Source: Comamonadaceae bacterium (GTDB lineage Bacteria; Pseudomonadota; Gammaproteobacteria; Burkholderiales; Burkholderiaceae_C). Taken from it: DNA of 64,000 bases. Under the pieces are notes generated by a model. It ran no database searches. It was given only the letters and a program-made list of their open reading frames with translations, and was not told the DNA's origin. The position numbers were made by a program, and so were the translations under genes. The DNA is taken from positions 207,288-271,287 of the forward strand of contig JAIXOM010000054.1 in the NCBI GenBank assembly GCA_027486755.1, given 5' to 3'. Below, in pieces: positions 56,184-64,000 of the stretch. Positions within the stretch are counted from its first letter, which is position 1. Every line of letters starts with the position of its first letter.

Positions 56184-57137
56184 TCAAGCCTCAAAGCCTC
56201 CCGCCAATTCCCGCCGCAAGGCCTCGACCAGCGCCGCCACCGCCCGTGGCACATGCGGCGAGTAGGGGCGGATGGCGTAGATGGTCTCGGCAAAGGCGCC
56301 CACGGCTTTCCAGTCGGGCAGTACGCGCACCAGCTTGCCCTGGGCCAATGCGGCCTGGGCGCTGAAGTCGGGCATGAGGGCGATGCCCGCGCCCGTCAAG
56401 GCCGCTTCGCGCAGAGCTTCACTGTTGTTGGCGGCAAAGTTGCCCGCTACCGGCACGGTCAGGCGCTCGCCGGGGGCGTTGCGACCCAGACGCTCGAAGG
56501 TCCAGGCCGGGCTGTCCTGCGAGCGCGGGTAGTGCAGGCAGTTGTGGCTTTGCAGGTCCAGCGGAACCTTGGGCATACCGCGTCGGCGCAAATAGCTGCG
56601 GCTGGCCACCAGCACCGACTGCGTGGTGCACAAGGCCCAAGCCACATGGGTGTCGGGGGCGCGCTCGGTGTGGCGGATGGCCAGATCAAAGCCTTCGGTG
56701 GCCAGGGCGCTCAGGCGGTCTGAGAGGTCGAGCTCGATACGCACCTGCGGATGGCTGCGCAGGAATTCGGTGAGCAGCGGCATCAACTGCTGACGCGCCA
56801 GTGCCACCGGCGCGGTGACGCGCAGCAGCCCGCTGGGCTGGTCGGCCAGGTCGCGCACCTGGGCAAAGCTGTGCTCGATCTGCTCAAAAGCAGCATGGGT
56901 ATCGTCCACCAGCTTTTGGCCCGCCTCGGTCAGCCGCACGCTGCGGGTGGTGCGCTGGACCAGGCTAACCTTGGCGGCGCGTTCCAGCTCGGCGATGCGC
57001 TGGCTCATGGCGGCCTTGCTCACGCCCAGGCGGGCGGCTGCTGCGGTATAGCTGCCTTGTTGGGCCAGCACGCTCAGCCAGTGCAGGTGGGCCCAGAGGG
57101 CGCTGACTTTTTGCTCTTTCATCGCTATATTGTTCAT
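56184..57137 (-). CDS. LysR-family transcriptional regulator
   Basis: The protein of 317 residues from ATG 57137 (312 from ATG 57122) has an N-terminal winged helix (SYTAAAARLGVSKAAMSQRIAELERAAKVSLVQRTTRSVRLTEAG) and a LysR substrate domain. It is divergent from mmsA across about 200 bases and probably controls it or its own gene. An inverted repeat overlaps the 57137 start, which makes 57122 more attractive if this is an operator. Confidence 0.9.
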   Translation of the reverse strand: MNNIAMKEQKVSALWAHLHWLSVLAQQGSYTAAAARLGVSKAAMSQRIAELERAAKVSLVQRTTRSVRLTEAGQKLVDDTHAAFEQIEHSFAQVRDLADQPSGLLRVTAPVALARQQLMPLLTEFLRSHPQVRIELDLSDRLSALATEGFDLAIRHTERAPDTHVAWALCTTQSVLVASRSYLRRRGMPKVPLDLQSHNCLHYPRSQDSPAWTFERLGRNAPGERLTVPVAGNFAANNSEALREAALTGAGIALMPDFSAQAALAQGKLVRVLPDWKAVGAFAETIYAIRPYSPHVPRAVAALVEALRRELAGGFEA

Positions 57138-57150
57138 CAAACCGAACAAT
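57129..57150. promoter_or_regulatory. Candidate LysR autoregulatory site
   Basis: ATTGTTC, 8 bases, GAACAAT form a perfect inverted repeat (7-base arms). It overlaps the first possible ATG of the LysR gene and faces mmsA. LysR proteins often bind such T-N11-A type sites at their own promoter. Confidence 0.4.
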
Positions 57151-57339
57151 CAATTCAGCTGCGCGGTCTTGTGGTGGCCCGGCGGGCTGCCTAGACTTCG
57201 AAACAGTTAAAGCCACGACCCTCGCTGCCCGGCTTGGGTCCTGCCTGCAGCACGCAGGGTTGGGCCCTGCTAGGCATTGCCCGGCCCTGCACCTGTTTTG
57301 CAACTGCGCACCCGCCCCCGCACCCTATCGGAGACACCC

Positions 57340-58851
<1,512 letters not shown>

Positions 58852-59026
58852 GGTGCGGGTCTTCACCTTCCCTGGGGCCAATCTACGGCGGGTTTGGCAA
58901 TAAGTATCCAATTTGATCAAGCTCCTCAGCGGCCCCGGCGCCGCCCGGGCAAACTCATGTAAGCTCGCCGGCAGCTAAAAACTCGGCACGGGTAAGCCCC
59001 GCCCAAAAACAAAGAAGGAGAGCGCC

Positions 59027-60142
59027 ATGCTCATAGGAGTACCCGCAGAAGTTCTGGCGGGCGAGACGCGCGTCGCGGTGACCCCCGAGACGGCCAAGAA
59101 ATTCATGGCCCAGGGCCACACGGTGCGCATACAGTCGGGCGCAGGCCTGGCCGCCAGCGCGCCTGACGAGGCCTACACCGCCGTCGGTGCGCAGATCACC
59201 GACGCGGCGGGCGCCTACGCCGCCGACATCGTGCTCAAGGTGCGCTGCCCGCAGGAGGCCGAAGTGCCCCACCTGAAGTCCGGCGGCGTGCTCATTGGCA
59301 TGCTCAATCCTTTTGACCGCGCCGGTCTGGAGCGGCTGGCCAAGGCCGGCCTGAGCGCGTTTGCGCTGGAGGCTGCCCCGCGCACCAGCCGGGCGCAAAG
59401 CATGGACGTGCTGTCTTCGCAGGCCAACATCGCCGGCTACAAGGCGGTAATGATGGCCGCCGAGCGCTACCAGCGCTTTTTCCCCATGCTGATGACCGCC
59501 GCCGGCACCGTCAAGGCGGCGCGGGTGGTGATTCTGGGCGTGGGCGTGGCGGGCTTGCAGGCCATTGCCACCGCCAAGCGCCTGGGCGCGGTGATCGAGG
59601 CCTCCGACGTGCGCCCCAGCGTCAAGGAGCAGGTCGAGTCGCTGGGCGGCAAGTTCATCGACGTGCCCTACGAAACCGATGAAGAAAAAGAAGCCGCCGT
59701 GGGCGTGGGCGGCTATGCCCGGCCCATGCCGCCGTCCTGGCTAGAGCGCCAGAAGCTGGAAGTGGCCAAGCGCGTGGCGCAGGCCGATGTGGTGATTACC
59801 ACCGCGCTCATTCCGGGCCGGCCGGCGCCCGTGCTGGTGACCGAAGACATGGTCAAAGCCATGAAACCGGGCAGTGTGATCGTCGACCTGGCCGCGCCGC
59901 AAGGCGGCAACTGTCCGCTCACCGAGCCAGGCAAAACAGTCACCAAGCACGGCGTCATCTTGGTCGGTGAGACCAATGTGCCGGCCTTGGTGGCCGCCGA
60001 TGCCAGCGCCCTGTATGCGCGCAATCTGCTGGACTTCATGAAGCTCATCATCAGCAAGGAAGGCAGCCTGAACATCGACATGCAGGATGACATCGTCGCT
60101 GCCTGTCTCATGACCCAGGGCGGCCAGGTGCTGCGCGCCTGA
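59027..60142 (+). CDS. pntAA: NAD(P) transhydrogenase subunit alpha-1 (NAD-binding)
   Basis: The ATG at 59027 has AGAAGGAGAG upstream and gives 371 residues. It is the dI domain of proton-translocating transhydrogenase: [38 protein letters not shown] and YARPMPPSW. The split alpha subunit is the form known from Rhodospirillum and many proteobacteria. It is followed by pntAB after 32 bases. Confidence 0.95.
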   Translation: MLIGVPAEVLAGETRVAVTPETAKKFMAQGHTVRIQSGAGLAASAPDEAYTAVGAQITDAAGAYAADIVLKVRCPQEAEVPHLKSGGVLIGMLNPFDRAGLERLAKAGLSAFALEAAPRTSRAQSMDVLSSQANIAGYKAVMMAAERYQRFFPMLMTAAGTVKAARVVILGVGVAGLQAIATAKRLGAVIEASDVRPSVKEQVESLGGKFIDVPYETDEEKEAAVGVGGYARPMPPSWLERQKLEVAKRVAQADVVITTALIPGRPAPVLVTEDMVKAMKPGSVIVDLAAPQGGNCPLTEPGKTVTKHGVILVGETNVPALVAADASALYARNLLDFMKLIISKEGSLNIDMQDDIVAACLMTQGGQVLRA

Positions 60143-60174
60143 GGCCTTTACTTCACTCTCACAAGGGCTCTGTC

Positions 60175-60486
60175 ATGGAACTCGTCAATCCCACCATCAC
60201 CAACCTCATCATCTTCGTGCTGGCCATCTACGTGGGCTACCACGTGGTCTGGACCGTCACCCCCGCCCTGCACACGCCGCTGATGGCGGTGACCAATGCG
60301 GTCTCGGCCATCGTCATCGTCGGCGCCATGCTGGCCGCCGCGATGACCGAAACCCCCCTGGGCCAGACCATGGGCGTGCTGGCCGTCGCGCTGGCGGCGG
60401 TCAATGTCTTTGGCGGCTTTTTGGTCACCCGGCGCATGCTTGAGATGTTCAAGAAGAAAGACAAAAAAGCGGGAGCCCAAAAATGA
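60175..60486 (+). CDS. pntAB: NAD(P) transhydrogenase subunit alpha-2 (membrane)
   Basis: The 103-residue protein has three hydrophobic helices with [31 protein letters not shown], the membrane dII part of the split alpha subunit. Its stop overlaps the pntB start by four bases. Confidence 0.95.
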   Translation: MELVNPTITNLIIFVLAIYVGYHVVWTVTPALHTPLMAVTNAVSAIVIVGAMLAAAMTETPLGQTMGVLAVALAAVNVFGGFLVTRRMLEMFKKKDKKAGAQK

Positions 60487-61913
60487 GCATGAACCTCGTC
60501 ACGCTGCTCTACCTGGTGGCCAGCGTCTGCTTTATCCAGGCCCTCAAAGGCCTGTCGCATCCCACCACCTCCATTCGCGGCAATGTGTTTGGCATGACCG
60601 GCATGGCCATTGCTGTGCTGACCACCGCCGCACTCATCGTGCAATTGGGCGGCTCGGCCGCTGGCTTGGGCTATGTGCTGCTGGGCCTGGTCATTGGCGG
60701 TGCAGCGGGTGCCATCATGGCGCAGCGGGTCGAGATGACCAAAATGCCCGAGTTGGTCGCCTTCATGCACAGCATGATCGGTCTGGCGGCGGTCTTCATC
60801 GCCATTGCTGCGGTGGTCGAGCCTGCGGCCTTCGGCATCGTCGCCAAGGGCAAGGGCACGGTCGATATTCCGGCCGGCAACCGGCTTGAGCTCTTCCTGG
60901 GCGCAGCCATCGGTGCCATTACCTTCAGCGGTTCGGTCATCGCCTTCGGCAAGCTCTCGGGTAAATACAAGTTCCGTCTCTTCCAGGGCGCGCCGGTGGT
61001 GTTTGCCGGCCAACACATGGTCAATTTGGTGCTGGGTCTGGCCACCTTGGGCCTGGGCGTGTTCTTCATGTTCACCGGCAACTGGGATGCCTTCTTGGTC
61101 ATGCTGGCCCTGTCCTTCGTGTTGGGCGTGCTCATCATCATCCCCATTGGGGGCGCCGACATGCCGGTGGTGGTGTCCATGCTCAACAGCTACTCGGGCT
61201 GGGCGGCAGCGGGCATCGGCTTTAGCCTGAACAACAGCATGCTGATCGTGGCCGGTTCCCTGGTGGGCTCCTCGGGCGCGATCCTGAGCTACATCATGTG
61301 CAAGGCCATGAACCGCTCCTTCTTCAACGTGATCCTGGGCGGCTTTGGCGGCGATGCGGGCTCGGCCGCGCAAGGCGCTGCGGTTCAGCGCACCGCCAAG
61401 AGTGGCTCGGCCGACGACGCGGCCTTCATTTTGGGCAATGCCGAGAGCGTCATCATCGTGCCGGGCTACGGCCTGGCGGTGGCGCGCGCCCAGCATGCGG
61501 TCAAGGAATTGGCGCAAAAGCTCACCGAAAAAGGCGTGAATGTGAAATACGCCATCCATCCGGTGGCCGGCCGTATGCCCGGCCACATGAACGTGCTCTT
61601 GGCCGAGGCTGAAGTGCCGTACGACCAGGTCTTCGAAATGGAAGACATCAACGCTGAATTTGGCCAGGCCGACGTCGCCATCATTCTGGGCGCCAACGAC
61701 GTGGTCAACCCAGCTGCGCATGTCAAAGGCAGCCCCATTTACGGCATGCCGATTCTGGAGGCTTATAAAGCCAAGACCGTCATTGTGAACAAGCGTTCCA
61801 TGGCGGCCGGCTACGCTGGTTTGGACAATGAATTGTTTTATTTAGATAAAACCATGATGGTTTTCGGGGACGCGAAAAAAGTCATTGAGGACATGGGCAA
61901 AGCCATCGAATAA
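60483..61913 (+). CDS. pntB: NAD(P) transhydrogenase subunit beta
   Basis: The 476-residue protein has the membrane dII helices ([16 protein letters not shown]) and the NADP-binding dIII at the C terminus ([47 protein letters not shown]). It exchanges hydride between NADH and NADP+ with proton translocation. Confidence 0.96.
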   Translation: MSMNLVTLLYLVASVCFIQALKGLSHPTTSIRGNVFGMTGMAIAVLTTAALIVQLGGSAAGLGYVLLGLVIGGAAGAIMAQRVEMTKMPELVAFMHSMIGLAAVFIAIAAVVEPAAFGIVAKGKGTVDIPAGNRLELFLGAAIGAITFSGSVIAFGKLSGKYKFRLFQGAPVVFAGQHMVNLVLGLATLGLGVFFMFTGNWDAFLVMLALSFVLGVLIIIPIGGADMPVVVSMLNSYSGWAAAGIGFSLNNSMLIVAGSLVGSSGAILSYIMCKAMNRSFFNVILGGFGGDAGSAAQGAAVQRTAKSGSADDAAFILGNAESVIIVPGYGLAVARAQHAVKELAQKLTEKGVNVKYAIHPVAGRMPGHMNVLLAEAEVPYDQVFEMEDINAEFGQADVAIILGANDVVNPAAHVKGSPIYGMPILEAYKAKTVIVNKRSMAAGYAGLDNELFYLDKTMMVFGDAKKVIEDMGKAIE

Positions 61914-62007
61914 TGCTTGCCCCGGCATGCGCTGGGGGCGTTCAAGGCTTGGGTCCTTGGGGCCCTTGCGCTGTGCCATCCATAACAAGATGCATGGAGA
62001 CCTTTGA

Positions 62008-63696
62008 ATGACCGCCCAGACCACCGAGCGCCCCTGGCTGCAGGCCTACCCACCCGGCGTGCCTGCCGACATCGACGCCTCGCAATACCCTTCGCTGGTT
62101 GCGCTGCTCGAGGAGAGCTTCCAAAAGCACGGCGACAAGGTGGCCTACAGCTTCCTGGGCAAGGAATTTGGCTTCGGCTACGTTGACAGCGTTTCGCGGG
62201 CCCTGGCCGGCTATCTGCAGAGCCTGGGCCTGAGTCAAGGCGACCGGGTGGCCATCATGATGCCCAATGTGCCGCAGTATCCGGTGGCGGTCGCGGCCAT
62301 CTTGCGTGCCGGCTATGTGGTGGTCAACGTCAACCCGCTTTACACCGCGCGAGAGCTTGAGCACCAGCTCAAGGATTCAGGTTCCAAGGCCATCATCATC
62401 CTGGAGAACTTCGCTGCGACGCTCGAGGCCTGCCTGGCCAGCACCCCGGTCCAGCATGTGGTGCTGGCCGCCATGGGCGACAGGCTGGGTTTTCTCAAGG
62501 GCGCCATCGTCAACTACGTCGTGCGCAGCGTCAAGAAGCTGGTGCCGGCCTTCAGCCTGCCGCAGGCGGTGCGCTTCAATGACGCGGTGGCGCAGGGTGC
62601 CCGCGCGCCGATGAAGACGCCCGAACTCACGCCCGACGACGTCGCGGTGCTGCAATACACCGGCGGCACCACCGGCGTCTCCAAGGGCGCAGTGCTTCTG
62701 CACCGCAACATCATCGCCAACCTGCTGCAATCCGAGGCCTGGAACGCGCCGGCCATGGCCACCATACCGGCGGGCGAGCAGACCACCTATGTGTGCGCGC
62801 TGCCGCTCTATCACATCTTCGCCTTCACGGTGAACATGATGCTGGGCATGCGCTCGGGCGCTAAGAACATCTTGATTCCCAACCCGCGCGACCTGCCGGC
62901 CGTTATCAAGGAGCTGGCCCAGCACCGCATTCATATGTTCCCGGCGGTCAGCACTTTGTTCAACGGCCTGGCCAACCACCCGGACTTCGGCAAGGTCGAC
63001 TGGTCGCACCTGAAGGTCTCGCTTGGCGGCGGCATGGCGGTGCAAAGCGCGGTGGCCCAGCTCTGGCTGGAAAAAACCGGCTGCGCGATCTGCGAAGGCT
63101 ACGGCCTGTCGGAGACCTCGCCCTCGGCCAGCTGCAACCCGGTCACCAGCCGGCAGTTCACCGGCACCATCGGCGTGCCGATACCGAGCACCTGGTTCAA
63201 GCTGCTCGACGACCAGGGCCATGAGGTAGCCCCCGGCCAGACCGGCGAGATCGCCATCAAGGGCCCGCAGGTCATGGCCGGCTACTGGCAGCGCCCCGAC
63301 GAGACCGCCCAGGTGATGACCGCCGACGGCTACTTCCGCTCCGGCGATATCGGCATCATCGACGAGCAGGGCTTCTTCAAGATCGTCGACCGCAAGAAGG
63401 ACATGATCCTGGTCAGCGGCTTCAATGTCTACCCCAACGAGATTGAAGACGTGGTCGGCAAACTTGCTGGTGTGCTCGAGGTGGCCTGCGTGGGCGTGCC
63501 TGACGACAAGCAGGGCGAGGCGGTCAAGTTGGTCATCGTCAAAAAAGACTCTGCACTGACCGAAGAGCAGGTGCGCGAGCACTGCCGCGCCAACCTCACC
63601 GGCTACAAGCAGCCCAAGGTCGTCGAATTTCGCACCGATCTGCCCAAGACCCCGGTGGGCAAGATCCTGCGGCGCGAGCTGCGCGATAAGAAATAA
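62008..63696 (+). CDS. fadD: Long-chain fatty-acid-CoA ligase, FadD type
   Basis: The 562-residue protein has the ATP/AMP motif YTGGTTGVSKGAVL, GYGLSETSP, the RSGDIGIID and DRKKDMILVSGFNVYPNEIE segments and the catalytic lysine near the end (GKILRRELR). This is the FadD branch. It activates fatty acids for beta-oxidation. REP elements follow its stop. Confidence 0.93.
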   Translation: MTAQTTERPWLQAYPPGVPADIDASQYPSLVALLEESFQKHGDKVAYSFLGKEFGFGYVDSVSRALAGYLQSLGLSQGDRVAIMMPNVPQYPVAVAAILRAGYVVVNVNPLYTARELEHQLKDSGSKAIIILENFAATLEACLASTPVQHVVLAAMGDRLGFLKGAIVNYVVRSVKKLVPAFSLPQAVRFNDAVAQGARAPMKTPELTPDDVAVLQYTGGTTGVSKGAVLLHRNIIANLLQSEAWNAPAMATIPAGEQTTYVCALPLYHIFAFTVNMMLGMRSGAKNILIPNPRDLPAVIKELAQHRIHMFPAVSTLFNGLANHPDFGKVDWSHLKVSLGGGMAVQSAVAQLWLEKTGCAICEGYGLSETSPSASCNPVTSRQFTGTIGVPIPSTWFKLLDDQGHEVAPGQTGEIAIKGPQVMAGYWQRPDETAQVMTADGYFRSGDIGIIDEQGFFKIVDRKKDMILVSGFNVYPNEIEDVVGKLAGVLEVACVGVPDDKQGEAVKLVIVKKDSALTEEQVREHCRANLTGYKQPKVVEFRTDLPKTPVGKILRRELRDKK

Positions 63697-63743
63697 GGGG
63701 CAAGGCCGCAAGGCTGAGGCTCCCCCATCTCCTTGCTGAGCAG

Positions 63744-63771
63744 GTAGGAGCGCCGCCCCGGCGCGATGCGG
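63744..63771 (+). repeat. REP-like palindrome, copy 5
   Basis: GTAGGAGC head, stem GCGCCG/CGGCGC, loop CCC, tail GCGATGCGG. It is identical to copy 7 at 63858 over its full length. Confidence 0.8.
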
Positions 63772-63807
63772 CCTGCAATCGGGCTGCGGCGCCTGATCCA
63801 CAGCCCC

Positions 63808-63832
63808 ATCGCTGCGAGGGCGCAGCTCCCAC
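63808..63832 (-). repeat. REP-like palindrome, copy 6
   Basis: On the minus strand: GTGGGAGC head, stem GCTGCG/CGCAGC, loop CCCT, tail GCGAT. It is inverted relative to copies 5 and 7. Confidence 0.8.
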
Positions 63833-63857
63833 ATAGTCACTGGCCTGTCCAAAGCAG

Positions 63858-63885
63858 GTAGGAGCGCCGCCCCGGCGCGATGCGG
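63858..63885 (+). repeat. REP-like palindrome, copy 7
   Basis: Same as copy 5 in head, stem, loop and tail. It lies 39 bases before the start of the Nudix-like gene. Confidence 0.8.
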
Positions 63886-63923
63886 CAGCCATCCAATGCG
63901 GCTTCCCCTGATAATCCCCGGCC

Positions 63924-64000
63924 ATGCAAGAGCGTTGGAAACCCAGTGTCACGGTGGCTGCCATCATCGAGCGCAAGCTCGGTGGGCGCAGCCAGTTCAT
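63924..64000 (+). CDS. Nudix hydrolase, 5' end only
   Basis: The last 77 bases open a frame MQERWKPSVTVAAIIERK that matches the start of NudJ-type Nudix hydrolases (WKPHVTVAAVVE). The Nudix box would lie beyond the window. There is no stop in the visible part and the ATG follows a REP element. Confidence 0.55.
   Translation, partial: MQERWKPSVTVAAIIERKLGGRSQF

Overview
The window is a gene-dense, GC-rich chromosome segment from a betaproteobacterium, most likely order Burkholderiales. The evidence is a BktB-type thiolase, a Bug-family (tripartite tricarboxylate) binding protein, split pntAA/pntAB/pntB, and the mnmG-rsmG-parA-parB block with parS sites. Family-level placement is uncertain. 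I see no rRNA, tRNA, CRISPR array, transposase or prophage.

Region 1-16.2 kb is a catabolic island built from two convergent operons. The plus-strand operon (1303-6528) encodes a TauD-type dioxygenase, a MaoC-like hydratase, an acyl-CoA ligase, an SDR and a class II aldolase. The minus-strand operon (15063 to 6531) encodes a Tat-type NMT1/SsuA-like binding protein, three tandem enolase-superfamily enzymes, an SsuB/SsuC-like ATPase and permease, a maleylacetate-reductase-like Fe alcohol dehydrogenase, an IclR regulator and a carboxymuconolactone-decarboxylase-like protein. Most junctions are 4-base overlaps. A 2-hydroxyacid dehydrogenase (1-912, cut by the window edge) and a cyclase-family hydrolase (15198-16193) are transcribed outwards from the two ends. 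The likely role is uptake and degradation of an organic acid of unknown identity.

Region 16.3-30 kb holds minCDE, an exonuclease/phosphatase-family protein facing an NnrU-like membrane protein, a Spy-like protein facing a CopA copper ATPase, and an operon joining a two-subunit molybdenum hydroxylase to soxX, soxY, soxZ and soxA with no soxB or soxCD. A bacteriohemerythrin and bktB follow on the other strand.

Region 30-36 kb is the chromosome-maintenance block: mnmG, rsmG, a LysE-type exporter, parA, a hydrolase-like protein without its nucleophile, and parB. Three parS-like sites lie at 31607, 32712 and 32856. This arrangement usually lies near the origin, but I found no convincing DnaA-box array.

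Region 36-46.6 kb contains a Bug binding protein and amidase, an SDR coupled to a Rieske oxygenase, pepP, a small coiled-coil membrane protein, murU, tkt and gap.

Region 46.6-54.7 kb is a second catabolic block: a complete peptide-type ABC importer (binding protein, two permeases, two ATPases) followed by a beta-keto acid cleavage enzyme, flanked by an NTF2-like protein and a cytochrome P450 on the opposite strand.

Region 54.7-64 kb has an MFS transporter, a LysR regulator divergent from mmsA, the pntAA-pntAB-pntB transhydrogenase operon, a FadD-type acyl-CoA ligase, and the start of a Nudix hydrolase at the right edge. Seven REP-like palindromes with a GTRGGAGC head and a compensated stem are scattered at 38.5, 45.4 and 63.8 kb.
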